DNA from: Chamaesiphon minutus PCC 6605
GTDB taxonomy: Bacteria; Cyanobacteriota; Cyanobacteriia; Cyanobacteriales; Chamaesiphonaceae
Length of the DNA stretch: 64,000 nucleotides
Direction: 5' to 3'
Assembly: GCF_000317145.1 (NCBI RefSeq)
Contig: NC_019697.1
Span: forward strand, 4,972,886 to 5,036,885
This document shows positions 1 through 9,158 of the stretch, piece by piece. The position numbers were made by a program, and so were the translations under genes. Position 1 is the first letter of the stretch. Each line of letters starts with the position of its first letter. Below the pieces are notes generated by a model. It did no database searches and was not told the origin of the DNA. It saw only the letters and a list, made by a program, of their open reading frames with translations.

Positions 1-66
1 CAGTATCAGTCATAAGTTTTTTATCTAATTATTACCAAGTAATTATAATTATTGTTGAAAAATATT

Positions 67-243
67 TTAAATCATCATTTTCACTACATCTAGCATCTAA
101 TAACGTACTTGCCATCCAAACTTATTTTTTGTCTTACTAGGATCTCTCAACCATCCAGCTAACCCTATTAGGTGAAATATGCTCTGGTCGATCTTAACGT
201 GAGATTGCCAGTCCAGCCCGACAGAGGCAAATGCCTTTACCAT
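67..243 (-). pseudogene. 3'-terminal fragment of a GDP-mannose 4,6-dehydratase-like gene
   Basis: The minus strand translates to a close copy of the C-terminal ~59 residues of the intact dehydratase at 1524-2471 (shared stretches AFASVGLDWQSHV, DPSKTKNKFGW, DVVKMM). The copy has an in-frame stop where the intact gene encodes His-Gln, about ten codons before its own terminal stop. The similarity continues past the stop into the downstream flank (positions 1-66 match 1459-1523), so this is a DNA-level duplication. It ends near 243, just before a hairpin. Nothing upstream of the fragment is preserved and a PEP-CTERM gene lies in between. It is a non-functional remnant of duplication or recombination. 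Confidence 0.85.
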
Positions 244-250
244 AACAGAA

Positions 251-280
251 ACAGCAGCAGAAAGATTGTTCTGCTGCTGT
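251..280 (-). terminator. Probable terminator of the PEP-CTERM gene
   Basis: An 11-bp perfect stem (ACAGCAGCAGA / TCTGCTGCTGT) with an 8-nt loop lies 60 bp downstream of the PEP-CTERM stop. On the minus strand it is followed by a T-containing run (TTCTGTT). The U-tract is short, so termination efficiency is uncertain. Confidence 0.5.
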
Positions 281-342
281 CTTTATTGAATGCGTATTGC
301 TACTAAATGAGGTTAAAAATCTACTGAATTTTGATTGAGATT

Positions 343-948
343 TTATTTAGCTTTTTTTGCTAAATATTTGCGACGGAGCATAAACGCGCCACCAGCAAAT
401 AACAACATTCCAGGAATTTCACTAGGTTCGGGAACCGCAGTGGCCAAATTAACATTGTCGATAACGACACCATAAGGCCCAGTATTTCCAGAACTAATAA
501 CTAGCTCACCACTAGCAGCAGTGTTAAATACATAGTTGAAAGTACTAAAACTATCTCCACCATTCACACTACCAATCTGTGTTCCACCGAAAAAGATATT
601 AGCAATGGGAACAAAAGTACCACCATCTAGATTCTTTGCGAAATCAAAAGATAAAGTGCTACCAGCATTTAAATTAAAGATGCTGGAAGTGAGTGTACCA
701 CTAGCAATACCATTCAAGTCTACATAGTTACCGTTGCCTGGATAGAAGTCGGCAAAACCGGGGCCAATTACCTCAACGTTACCACTATCGACAGTAAAAA
801 AACTGCCTACAGAACTTGAGGCAGACTTAAACCCTGTAGAAACAGTATCAAAATTCTCATTAATTAAGCTAACCGCACCAACAGGGGATGCGAATTGAGC
901 TAGGGCAGCTACGCCCAAAGTTGAAACAAGCACAGAACGTAATTTCAT
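343..948 (-). CDS. PEP-CTERM sorting domain protein
   Basis: This is a 201-residue secreted protein of unknown function. Residues 1-25 form a Sec signal peptide (MKLR start, hydrophobic core, cleavage after SPVGA). The middle is a beta-rich, Ser/Thr/Gly/Asn-rich domain typical of PEP-CTERM surface proteins. The C-terminus has the sorting signal: VPEPSE, a hydrophobic segment (IPGMLLFAGGAFML), then a basic tail (RRKYLAKKAK). In this family the signal directs processing by an exosortase, and such proteins usually occur in exopolysaccharide-producing bacteria. That agrees with the polysaccharide genes next to it. No exosortase is visible in the window. Confidence 0.85.
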   Translation of the reverse strand: MKLRSVLVSTLGVAALAQFASPVGAVSLINENFDTVSTGFKSASSSVGSFFTVDSGNVEVIGPGFADFYPGNGNYVDLNGIASGTLTSSIFNLNAGSTLSFDFAKNLDGGTFVPIANIFFGGTQIGSVNGGDSFSTFNYVFNTAASGELVISSGNTGPYGVVIDNVNLATAVPEPSEIPGMLLFAGGAFMLRRKYLAKKAK

Positions 949-1523
949 GTCACTTTTAATGATGAAGGATAATCGGGCTAATTAGAGCATTCGCACACAC
1001 ACAGGATACTAGAAGGTGACAATATTGTCAAGTGAGTTTACTACAACTTCACCGACTATTAGACCTGAAAGCACTATTTAATCAAAGTCAAGAAGACTTG
1101 GCGATCGATACTACAGTTGCACCAGATGGCTCCGCTCGAATAATTCGAGATTACAACCATATTTTCAAGCACCAGAGCTAGGCAAATTCCCCAATTAGAT
1201 ATTTAGCGAACACCTCGATCTGAAGATCGACTAAATCTAATATGCCCGAAATTGCGATCGAATCGATCGCGCTATCAAATTTTGGTACTGGAAATAAAAT
1301 ATCAGTTGTTGGACTTAGCTATACTACATTATTTAAAATTTTCTAAAGCGTGAAAAAACTGTCCGATCGCTCAGCGATCGAGTCACGTAATGTTGTGTAT
1401 TTTTCCTGTTTTTGATGACCTATGCTATATTTTTTACTTAAATTTTCGACTCGAACCACAGTGTCAGTCATAAGTTTTTATTTAATTGTTGCCAAGTAAT
1501 TATAACTAGTAATAAAAAATACT
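949..1523. other. 575-bp spacer, no gene recognised
   Basis: The stretch holds the upstream region of the PEP-CTERM gene, several HIP1-like CGATCG sites and a short palindrome near 1363-1380 (CGATCGCTCAGCGATCG). From 1459 onward it matches positions 1-66, the flank of the duplicated dehydratase 3' end. I see no convincing ORF or RNA gene. Confidence 0.6.
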
Positions 1524-1702
1524 TTAAACCATCATTTTGACTACATCTGGCATCTGGTGACGGGCTTGCCATCCTAATTTATTTTTTGCCTTACTTGGAT
1601 CGCCCAATCCTCCTGCCAAATCTGTTGGGCGAAATAGGGTCCGATCGATCTCAACATGCGATCTCCAGTCTAACCCCACAGCGGCAAACGCTTTTGCTAC
1701 AA
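1459..1702. repeat. Duplicated 243-bp segment (second copy at 1-243)
   Basis: Positions 1459-1702 (3' end of the dehydratase plus its downstream flank) align without large gaps to positions 1-243 at roughly three quarters identity by eye. Both copies begin CAGT.TCAGTCATAAG. The left copy may continue beyond the window edge. Confidence 0.85.
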
Positions 1703-2471
1703 AGTCTTCTAACGTATGACTTTGTCCAGTCGAAATCACAAAATCATCTGGCTGATCCTGCTGCAACATCAAATACATCGCTTCAACATATTCTGGTGCC
1801 CAGCCCCAATCTCTCTTCACTGCTAGATTTCCTAACTTCAGCGGCTCCATGTCGCCACCAGCAATCCGCCGTGCGGCGGCAATAATTTTTTGGGTTACAA
1901 ACCGCGTCGGACGTAAGGGCGACTCGTGATTGAATAAAATTCCCGAACAGGCAAACAACCCATACGCTTCGCGATAGTTGGCTACTTCCCAGAATGCTGC
2001 CGCCTTGGCAACTGCATAGGGACTGCGCGGACGAAAAGGGGAAGTTTCATCTGCTGGGGTATCACCTGTATCCCCAAAACATTCACCCGAACTCGCATTA
2101 TAGAACTTAATCGGTGACGACATGAACCGAATCGCTTCTAATAAATTAAGGGTGCCAGTGGCAATGCTTTCCAACGTCTCGACAGGCTGATCGAATGACA
2201 ATGCGACCGAACTTTGTCCAGCAAGATTATAGATCTCATCAGGCTTAACTTTTGTCAACACCTGTAAAACACTCCGAAAGTCTGTGAGCGACATCGATGT
2301 AAACTGCACTCGATCGCGAATTCCTAACCTGGCTAAATTATGGAATGAGGAGATCTGCGCATCGCGCGATGTCCCACAAACTTTATAGCCTTTAGCTAAA
2401 AGCAGTTGTGCCAAGTAAGCCCCATCTTGTCCTGAGACTCCACAAATTAATGCTTGTTTCATATCTGTCAC
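1524..2471 (-). CDS. GDP-mannose 4,6-dehydratase-like NAD-dependent sugar dehydratase
   Basis: This is a 315-residue short-chain dehydrogenase of the GMD family, which converts GDP-mannose to GDP-4-keto-6-deoxymannose for deoxyhexose synthesis. The N-terminus has the nucleotide-binding glycine motif CGVSGQDGAYLAQLL (residues ~10-24). The active-site block is SSGECFG (~127) followed by YAVAK (~152), the Tyr-x-x-x-Lys pair. [19 protein letters not shown] matches the GMD substrate loop. It is shorter than the canonical ~360-residue Gmd encoded at 53213-54292, lacking a C-terminal extension. It may therefore be a paralogue with altered specificity, such as a related nucleotide-sugar dehydratase or reductase. 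It lies 41 bp downstream of the export permease gene in a galE-permease-dehydratase operon. Confidence 0.85.
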   Translation of the reverse strand: MTDMKQALICGVSGQDGAYLAQLLLAKGYKVCGTSRDAQISSFHNLARLGIRDRVQFTSMSLTDFRSVLQVLTKVKPDEIYNLAGQSSVALSFDQPVETLESIATGTLNLLEAIRFMSSPIKFYNASSGECFGDTGDTPADETSPFRPRSPYAVAKAAAFWEVANYREAYGLFACSGILFNHESPLRPTRFVTQKIIAAARRIAGGDMEPLKLGNLAVKRDWGWAPEYVEAMYLMLQQDQPDDFVISTGQSHTLEDFVAKAFAAVGLDWRSHVEIDRTLFRPTDLAGGLGDPSKAKNKLGWQARHQMPDVVKMMV

Positions 2472-2512
2472 CCTAACTAGTCAATTTTTATCGATCGAAA
2501 GCGCGATCGGAC

Positions 2513-3340
2513 TTAAATCACATCGGCAAATGTCCGCTCCATTTTACGAAAATGAGCAATTCCAGTGACCAAGATGAAGATTACTAATAATACCGATAGC
2601 CCAAAACTTTGCCAATCTAGCTTCGACTCATTACCCAAAATCGACCACCGAAACCCATCGATTACACCCACCATCGGATTCAATCCATAGACAAATCGCC
2701 ACTCAGCAGGGACGATACTACTGCTAAATCCTACTGGCGAAATATATAAACCAAATTGGACGATAAATGGCACGATGTAACGAAAATCTCGATACTTAAC
2801 CGTGAGCGATGCTAACCACAAGCCAGCGCCGATCGAAGCGGCGGCGGCGAGGGCGATAAATAATGGCAATAGTAAGATCCGCCAAGTAGGAATATAGCTA
2901 TACCAAGCCATCAGTCCCAGCAAGATAATGCCCGAAATCATAAAATCGACGAAACTCACCACCACAGCACTAATCGGTACGATCAGTCTGGGAAAGTAAA
3001 CTTTAGAAATCAGATTAGAGTTGGCAATCAAGCTATTGCTGCACTCCGAGAGTGAATTGGCAAAAAATTGCCATGGCAACATTGCCGAAAAGACCAAAAT
3101 TGGATAAGGCACACCTGCTGACGGAAGTTTTGCTAAATTCCCAAACACGACCGTAAACACGATCATCGTCAGAAATGGGCGAATCAAGGCCCAAGCGATC
3201 CCAATCTCTGTCTGCTTGTAGCGGACTAAGATATCGCGCCAAGCTAGAAAATAAAAAAGATCCCGATAACGCCAAATATCTTGCCAATATTGCTTCTCGC
3301 TCCTGCCTGCTTCGATAATCAATTCTGGTTTAGCATTCAT
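2513..3340 (-). CDS. ABC-2 type polysaccharide/polyol-phosphate export permease (Wzm/TagG/KpsM family)
   Basis: This is a 275-residue inner-membrane permease with six hydrophobic segments. The cytoplasmic N-terminus carries family-typical text (YWQDIWRYRDLFYFLAWRDI, then VRYKQTEIGIAWALIRP). In this family the permease pairs with a Wzt-type ATPase to move lipid-linked polysaccharide across the inner membrane. No ATPase gene is adjacent within the window, which is unusual because wzm and wzt are normally neighbours; it may lie left of position 1 or elsewhere. It is co-directional with galE (48 bp upstream) and the dehydratase (41 bp downstream), consistent with one transcript for exopolysaccharide or O-antigen. 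Confidence 0.9.
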   Translation of the reverse strand: MNAKPELIIEAGRSEKQYWQDIWRYRDLFYFLAWRDILVRYKQTEIGIAWALIRPFLTMIVFTVVFGNLAKLPSAGVPYPILVFSAMLPWQFFANSLSECSNSLIANSNLISKVYFPRLIVPISAVVVSFVDFMISGIILLGLMAWYSYIPTWRILLLPLFIALAAAASIGAGLWLASLTVKYRDFRYIVPFIVQFGLYISPVGFSSSIVPAEWRFVYGLNPMVGVIDGFRWSILGNESKLDWQSFGLSVLLVIFILVTGIAHFRKMERTFADVI

Positions 3341-3388
3341 GGTTTTGCTTTTCTCTGGGGGAATTAGCGATATGCGGTCTTGGGCAAC

Positions 3389-4390
3389 TTACTTAAAATG
3401 TCGCTCTTGGTGCCAAGCCCACGCATGTTTGACGATCGTGTTGATGTCAGCGTATTGGGGGTTCCAACCTAAGATTTGACGCGCTCGATCGCTACTACCG
3501 ATCAAAACAGCGGGATCGCCGCTGCGGCGGGGACATTCTTCGATCGAGATTTCTTTGCCAGTTACTTGTTTTGCGGTATCGATAACTTCTTTAACCGAAA
3601 AGCCGTTACCGTTGCCCAGATTAAAAATTTGGCTATCTTGATGTTTGAGTAGATATTCTAGACCCAAAACGTGAGCTTGAGCTAAATCTGTAACGTGAAT
3701 ATAATCGCGAATACAAGTGCCGTCAGGAGTATCGTAATCGGTACCGAAGACGGATATTGCCGCGCGTTTACCCGCAGCCGCTTGTAAGATTAACGGAATT
3801 AGATGGGTTTCGGGATTGTGGTCTTCGCCAAATAACCCACCAGGATCGGCTCCAGCCGCATTAAAGTAGCGAAAGATGACCGACTTGAGGCCATATGCGG
3901 GATCGTAGTCCTTCAAAACTCGCTCGATGACTAATTTCCCTGCACCATAGGGATTGATTGGGTTTTGGGGGTGATTTTCATCGATCGGAATCTGCTGCGG
4001 ATTGCCATAAGTAGCACAAGTCGATGAGAAGACAAAATTAGTAACATCATGTTGGCGCATCGCATCGAGTAATGCGAGGGTACCAACTACATTATTTTGA
4101 TAATATTTGGCCGGATCTGTTACCGATTCGCCGACATAAGCAAATGCAGCAAAGTGCATCACTGCATCTATTTTAGTACTGGTGAAAATCTGGTCCAGTA
4201 GGCGACGATCGCTCAGATCGCCTACCACCAATTTAGCCTTTAAGTGAGCCTCGATCGGCTCGCGGTGGCCGTACACCAAGTTATCTAAAATAATAACTTG
4301 AAATCCACGCTCTTCTAGAGCTTTAACTGCATGAGCACCTATATACCCAGCCCCTCCTGTTACGAGTATCGTTCGATCGGATGAATCCAT
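3389..4390 (-). CDS. galE: UDP-glucose 4-epimerase
   Basis: This 333-residue extended SDR interconverts UDP-glucose and UDP-galactose. Visible motifs are the NAD-binding VTGGAGYIGAH (residues ~9-19), the active-site Ser-Thr block FSSTCATYG (~125) and the catalytic YGAGK (~148). GE..NPETHLIPL and RDYIHVTDLA are GalE signatures. Length is normal for the family. As the first gene of the minus-strand operon galE - permease - dehydratase, it probably supplies UDP-galactose for the exported polysaccharide. Confidence 0.95.
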   Translation of the reverse strand: MDSSDRTILVTGGAGYIGAHAVKALEERGFQVIILDNLVYGHREPIEAHLKAKLVVGDLSDRRLLDQIFTSTKIDAVMHFAAFAYVGESVTDPAKYYQNNVVGTLALLDAMRQHDVTNFVFSSTCATYGNPQQIPIDENHPQNPINPYGAGKLVIERVLKDYDPAYGLKSVIFRYFNAAGADPGGLFGEDHNPETHLIPLILQAAAGKRAAISVFGTDYDTPDGTCIRDYIHVTDLAQAHVLGLEYLLKHQDSQIFNLGNGNGFSVKEVIDTAKQVTGKEISIEECPRRSGDPAVLIGSSDRARQILGWNPQYADINTIVKHAWAWHQERHFK

Positions 4391-4724
4391 AATGTAAGAT
4401 CGGTAAATTATCTAAATATTTGAGTTGGTCTAAGATCTCATTTTATAGTGCCCTGAATTAGTAAATCGATTGCGATCGCTGACAACTTTATCCCGCCAGA
4501 TAGCGGAGTTGTAGCGTTCGATCGAACTTTAGAACACCTGGGGACAATTGCCAATTCTCGTCATTGTCTACTTACAACGCGACATTACATCAGTCTCCTT
4601 TGATCCAACAGTTGTGTGGTGGCTTTGATGCAATCGGGTGAGTCAGATCCGCCAAAAGACGGTATTAATTTCACTAAATTTTTAGTATATTTATATACAT
4701 AGTTAAAGCGAATGCTATTTCAAG
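4391..4724. other. 334-bp spacer upstream of galE
   Basis: It contains one perfect HIP1 octamer (GCGATCGC near 4472) and AT-rich DNA near 4680-4700. It must hold the promoter of the galE operon and the 3' end of the next minus-strand gene. No gene or hairpin terminator is convincing. Confidence 0.5.
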
Positions 4725-5255
4725 CTAGCGAATCGTATTGAATGCTCTCACTCCTTGATACTGCTTTACCCGCGCTTCTCGCCTGGTAAACTCGCTGACA
4801 GAGGGGTTACCGTTAGGGTGAACGACCCCAGTTACCCGTTGCCACAATTCATCTGGAGCTAGAGATATCTCATAGGTGCGGTCGCCAGTTTTGCATACAT
4901 AGTACCACTGAGTGCTCTGGCAGCGATCGCACCAAAAAGCTTCAAGCCATTCACCAGTAATAGAAATGGTGGTATGAAATCCGATCAGCGTCTGCGCGGT
5001 TAAATGAGCGATCCCACGCGCCTCAAGCTGTTCTGGTCGATCTGCAAATAAATAATACTTTTTGCTCATACTGTCGAGATAACAGCCATGAACTGGGCAG
5101 TAGATACTTCGCCGTTTCGATCTGCTGCGATTTTTGATACACTTATCCTGCACTTCGGCCTCCTTTACTGTAATCGGTTGCAGTGAACTGAAGGTTGCGG
5201 AGGAGAGACTGAGATCTAAATCGATCGTCGAAGCCCACTCCTGTAAACTACACAT
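4725..5255 (-). CDS. Conserved hypothetical protein with two Cys-pair motifs
   Basis: This 176-residue protein is of unknown function. It carries a CPVHGCYL motif (residues ~53-60) and FWCDRCQSTQWYYVC (~107-121). The Cys/His spacing looks able to bind a metal ion such as zinc. The N-terminal ~40 residues are polar and probably disordered, followed by a basic stretch KNRSRSKRRS. No signal peptide or membrane segment is seen. It is flanked by spacers of more than 300 bp on both sides, so it is probably a single-gene unit. Confidence 0.7.
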   Translation of the reverse strand: MCSLQEWASTIDLDLSLSSATFSSLQPITVKEAEVQDKCIKNRSRSKRRSIYCPVHGCYLDSMSKKYYLFADRPEQLEARGIAHLTAQTLIGFHTTISITGEWLEAFWCDRCQSTQWYYVCKTGDRTYEISLAPDELWQRVTGVVHPNGNPSVSEFTRREARVKQYQGVRAFNTIR

Positions 5256-5568
5256 ACAAGACCAGTTCGGTCGCTGGGATGGTAGTTATGGTTAAAATTT
5301 AAAGTGGTCGATCGAGTCCACAGATCGGGACTCTGGTAATACTCGCATAATTACCTGATAGTAAATACGCAAATGGATGCCCATATCGATGAAAATTACC
5401 GAGACTGAGTATTTATAAGTGATGTAAAGTTTGAACTGCTTTGCCCAAAATCATATCATACGTGGTACTCTCTCCTCGATCGCATATCTAGGCTGTGTCT
5501 TGGAAAATCATAGCAAGATTATACTATAAGTATATCTTCGCCATGAGTACGTATCTAACTTTTGGTGG
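5256..5568. other. 313-bp spacer, no gene recognised
   Basis: Between the TPR gene stop and the start of the hypothetical gene I find no ORF, repeat or strong hairpin, only scattered CGATCG sites. Confidence 0.5.
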
Positions 5569-7395
5569 CTATTTGAGTTCTGACTGTTGTTGTAGCTTCT
5601 TCACTAAAGCTTGAGTTAGAGGGCGGTTTGAAAGTCGATCGACTCGTCCAGTATTCACGACTTGCTGTAAAAAGTCAAGAAAATCTAAGCGCACTTTTTG
5701 AGTCTTGGGATGATCTGCACCTAGATTTTGCTCTCTAATTGCTAGCGATCGAGTATAGAATTCTTCGGCATTGCCGTCTTGTTGCATTGATTGATATACA
5801 AAAGCTAGGTTGTTGAGACTAGTGGCAATTTGAAGACTATCGGCACCTATCTGCTGCTCTCTGATTGCTAACGATTGGGTATAACATGATTCTGCCTCGC
5901 TATATCGGCCTGTTTTATAGTACAAGCTTCCTAAATTATTGAGACTCTGTGCGGTGTGGGGATGATTCTCGCCTAACTGACGTTGTCTGATTTCTAAGGC
6001 GCGGACATACAACGGTTCGGCAGCAGCGTAATTGCCAGTCTTATCGTATAAAACGGCTAAATTATTTAGGCTCTGAGCCGTGTTGGGATGATTACGACCT
6101 AATTGTCGTTCGTAGATTCCCAACGCGCGGGCGTATAATGGTTCGGCTTCGGCGTACCTTTTGATTCGATAGTACAAACTAGCTAAACTGTTCAGTCCCT
6201 GAGCGGTATAAGGATGATCCCCACCCAACTGTCGCTCGTAAATTTTGAGCGCGCGAATCAGTTGCGATTGTGCATCGGGAAATTGACCCCTCTCGTAATT
6301 GAGATTTGCCAACCGCTCCAGACTTTGAGCTGTATAAGTATGTTCCCCACCTAATTGCTGTTCGCAGATTGCCAGAGCGCGCTCGTACAGAGGTTGTGCA
6401 TCTTCATATTGTTGGAGCGACTTATAGAGTCCTGCTAAATTATGCAAGCTGGCAACAAGATCTAAGTGGGTGGGATTCAGTTGTTGTTCGCGAATTTTGA
6501 GCGCGCGCAAATAAAGAGATTCAGCATCTTCGTACCGAGCTATTACGGAGTAAAAACTAGCTAAGTAATTGAGACTATCTACTATTTCAATGTGGTTGAT
6601 GCCAAATTTTTGCTCGTAAATCTTGAGCGCGCGAATATAAATAGATTCGGCTTGTTCGTAACGACCCATCTCTAGATACACATTTGCCAGTTCGTGCCAA
6701 CTTTGGGCGGTATCGAGGTGGTTTGCGCCTAATTGTCGCTCGTAGATTTCATGAGCGCGCAAAAACAGCGGCTCGGCTTCAGCATATCTGCCCATGACCA
6801 GATACAAGCCTGCTAAGTGGTTCAAGCTTTGAGCCGTGTCGATATGGTCTGCACCTAATTGACGATCGCAAATCTGGTGAGAACGCAAATATAAGGGTTC
6901 GGCTTCGGTATATCGTCCCATGGCCGCATATAACTGAGCTAAGCTGTACAAACTTTGAGCGGTGTGAAGATGATTGCCTCCCAGGCGATCTTCGCGAATC
7001 GTCAAAGAGCGACTGTAAAATGGCTCTGCATCCGTATAACGACCCATCGACTCATACAAGAGTCCGAGATTATTTAAGCTTTGGACGGTAAAGGGATGAC
7101 TCGTGCCTAATTGTTCTTCTCTAATCGACAAAGTTCGAGTATAGAGAGATTCGGCCTCAGTATATTTACCCATTGACTCGTATAAAACTGCTAAATTATT
7201 CAGATTTTGAGCAGTATAGAGATGGTCGGTACCAAAGTGCTGTTCTGAAATACTAAGTGAGTGAGTATAAAGGGCTTCTACTTCTGTATGTTGACCGATC
7301 GACTCATACAATGTTGCGAGTTGACTGGGATTGCTGGTAGTCCGATCGGCTGGCAACGATGGTAACTGAGTAGTAGAATTTTGAGCCTCGTTCAT
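5569..7395 (-). CDS. Kinesin-light-chain-type tetratricopeptide repeat protein, 13 repeats
   Basis: This 608-residue protein is built almost wholly of 42-residue TPR units of the KLC/NPHP3 subtype, with consensus LY..MGRY.EAEPLY.RAL.I followed by ERQLG.NHP.TAQSLN. I count 13 units, marked by the recurring LG.(D/N)H turns, from about residue 25 to 570. It has no signal peptide, membrane segment or extra domain, so it is a soluble scaffold for protein-protein contacts. The short C-terminal tail is charged. The DNA repeats follow a 126-bp period, so unequal recombination could change the copy number. Its binding partner cannot be named from the sequence. Confidence 0.9.
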   Translation of the reverse strand: MNEAQNSTTQLPSLPADRTTSNPSQLATLYESIGQHTEVEALYTHSLSISEQHFGTDHLYTAQNLNNLAVLYESMGKYTEAESLYTRTLSIREEQLGTSHPFTVQSLNNLGLLYESMGRYTDAEPFYSRSLTIREDRLGGNHLHTAQSLYSLAQLYAAMGRYTEAEPLYLRSHQICDRQLGADHIDTAQSLNHLAGLYLVMGRYAEAEPLFLRAHEIYERQLGANHLDTAQSWHELANVYLEMGRYEQAESIYIRALKIYEQKFGINHIEIVDSLNYLASFYSVIARYEDAESLYLRALKIREQQLNPTHLDLVASLHNLAGLYKSLQQYEDAQPLYERALAICEQQLGGEHTYTAQSLERLANLNYERGQFPDAQSQLIRALKIYERQLGGDHPYTAQGLNSLASLYYRIKRYAEAEPLYARALGIYERQLGRNHPNTAQSLNNLAVLYDKTGNYAAAEPLYVRALEIRQRQLGENHPHTAQSLNNLGSLYYKTGRYSEAESCYTQSLAIREQQIGADSLQIATSLNNLAFVYQSMQQDGNAEEFYTRSLAIREQNLGADHPKTQKVRLDFLDFLQQVVNTGRVDRLSNRPLTQALVKKLQQQSELK

Positions 7396-7644
7396 ACAAA
7401 CACTTAGATTTTTGACCTCAATCTCACTATATTCGATCGAAATTCGATCGTCTAGTCACTACAAGTAAAAATACTGAGCAAATTTTCGGATCGATGCCAA
7501 TCTCTGGAAGATTATACTGAGATTAGAGGATATCGATGTTTAAATTTAACAATGAGATCGGTAGCTTCGTCTGAATTAGTTGACATGAATTGATATATAT
7601 TTTCACAATACAAAAAGAAATATATAACCTATTTCGATCTTCAG

Positions 7645-8610
7645 TCATGGTGTAATTCTTTTAGGGCTGGATTGACTTGTCGAACTACGTTTTCGGTTAA
7701 TATCGACAGGTAATAAAGTCGGATTCTTTTTAACTTTGGGATTAGGAGTGTTTTCCTGCACGGAGATAGTGCCAGGGAGTGCTTGCAAAACTTGGATTTT
7801 TTCCTGATAGATAATTTTATTATCTTTACGCACCACTAAGCGATTTGCCGCGATCGTGTAATTAGTGTCGCCATTATCTGCGGAGAACTGCGTGCGATCG
7901 TAGTAGCGCAGTCTGAGCGTAATACCCTGAGATCCATCTCGAGAGAGACCGACATAGTGAGTGGGATTTTTCGGGCCACAAATGTACATTAAAAAACTTT
8001 TTGATGTGGCTCGATAAAGAATTTTAGTTCGCTCGGGACAAACTAAATTATCATCGCCACTAGATTCTACCGGAATCTTGACAGCAGCAGTTCGATCGAT
8101 TGCGGGTTTCTTTACTTTTGTTGCCACGGGAGCCGCACCGACGACACTAAAATTCCGAAATTTTGCAGTTGTATCTACATCTCCACTCAATGGAATTTGG
8201 AGTAGAGCTACTTGATTCAAATTAGTGGGGATTTTAGTAAAGACGAAACTCGCCTTGAAGGGAATATTTTCAATTAGCTCGGTTTTGATCTCATTATTTT
8301 CACCAATACGGTTTGCTAGTCTGATACTGCTTGGGTAGTATTCATTACCTTCAAAATCGACTAGCCTAATGTTGTCTCCGCTGAGATTGACCGTGCGATC
8401 GCTATTTTTACTGGTTAAGATCGCCTTACAAACTAGATTCTCAAGTGTGCGGCTGCAATTTTGAATGACTATTTTAACTCGATCGTCTTCATAGATAGCA
8501 GGGTTGTTTATGCTAGATCCTGTCGGTACTTGAGCGAGCAATTGATGTGGATAACACCAGAGGATCGATAAGCCACACCAACTAATTCTGACGAGCCATT
8601 TTGCAATCAT
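7645..8610 (-). CDS. Exported hypothetical protein
   Basis: This 321-residue protein has an N-terminal signal peptide (MIAKWLVRISWCGLSILWCY..LLAQ, cleavage likely after residue ~26). An N-terminal beta-rich domain (residues ~40-150) looks like an immunoglobulin-like or DUF4352-type fold. A second domain follows a Pro/Lys-rich linker and contains Cys residues (VCPERTKILYR, YICGPKNP) that could form a disulphide in the periplasm. The C-terminus (KRSSTSQSSPKRITP) is disordered. No enzyme motif is visible. It is likely periplasmic or cell-surface. Confidence 0.7.
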   Translation of the reverse strand: MIAKWLVRISWCGLSILWCYPHQLLAQVPTGSSINNPAIYEDDRVKIVIQNCSRTLENLVCKAILTSKNSDRTVNLSGDNIRLVDFEGNEYYPSSIRLANRIGENNEIKTELIENIPFKASFVFTKIPTNLNQVALLQIPLSGDVDTTAKFRNFSVVGAAPVATKVKKPAIDRTAAVKIPVESSGDDNLVCPERTKILYRATSKSFLMYICGPKNPTHYVGLSRDGSQGITLRLRYYDRTQFSADNGDTNYTIAANRLVVRKDNKIIYQEKIQVLQALPGTISVQENTPNPKVKKNPTLLPVDINRKRSSTSQSSPKRITP

Positions 8611-8792
8611 ACTAGTAGCAATAGATACACAATAATTTTTACCGCAATTAGATCGCGCTTGTCTGTGACCGTATTGACAGCACTACGATCGTTTTATATT
8701 CTGACTAAAAATAGCATATAATCGTTACATTCGAGCGATTTTTTAGCTCCAATCTCGCTCGATAGCTACCAGACATTTACTTTAATATTTTA

Positions 8793-9158
8793 TTAGGAGC
8801 GCGCAGTATCGATTTGTTCGACAAATCGCTCGACATCTTCAATAATCCGGGTAAGTTCGGCTTCACTACTGAGGCGGATACGATCGTCGCGTAAGGTAAT
8901 GGATACTTTGGCAACAAAGACATTTGCCCAAATATTGGGATTGCAGAATATTTCGAGGAAAACATCTCCCGCATACTGATATTCGATCGGTTGATGGGGT
9001 TTGGGCTTGGCTCTTTCGCCGCTGGGTGTTTCTGCTGTTTTGGCTTTGAGAATGCGGACGATCTCATTAAGCTTTGCTTGTAATTCCTGAGCCGCCGTAA
9101 GCGTAAACCCACAGGATGCAGAACCACTAGCTAAGTTGAATACCAGTTGTGATGTCAT
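8793..9158 (-). CDS. Conserved hypothetical protein, 121 aa
   Basis: This small soluble protein is of unknown function. It starts with a short beta-like segment (TSQLVFNLASGSASCGF), followed by an amphipathic helix with KLNEIVRILKAK. A polar linker (residues ~40-58) and a mixed alpha/beta C-terminal half (DVFLEIFCNPNIWANVFVAKVSITL, given here in parts: DVFLEIFCNPNIWANV then FVAKVSITL) come next. I cannot assign a family. The ORF is preferred over an overlapping frame because its composition is balanced. Confidence 0.6.
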   Translation of the reverse strand: MTSQLVFNLASGSASCGFTLTAAQELQAKLNEIVRILKAKTAETPSGERAKPKPHQPIEYQYAGDVFLEIFCNPNIWANVFVAKVSITLRDDRIRLSSEAELTRIIEDVERFVEQIDTARS

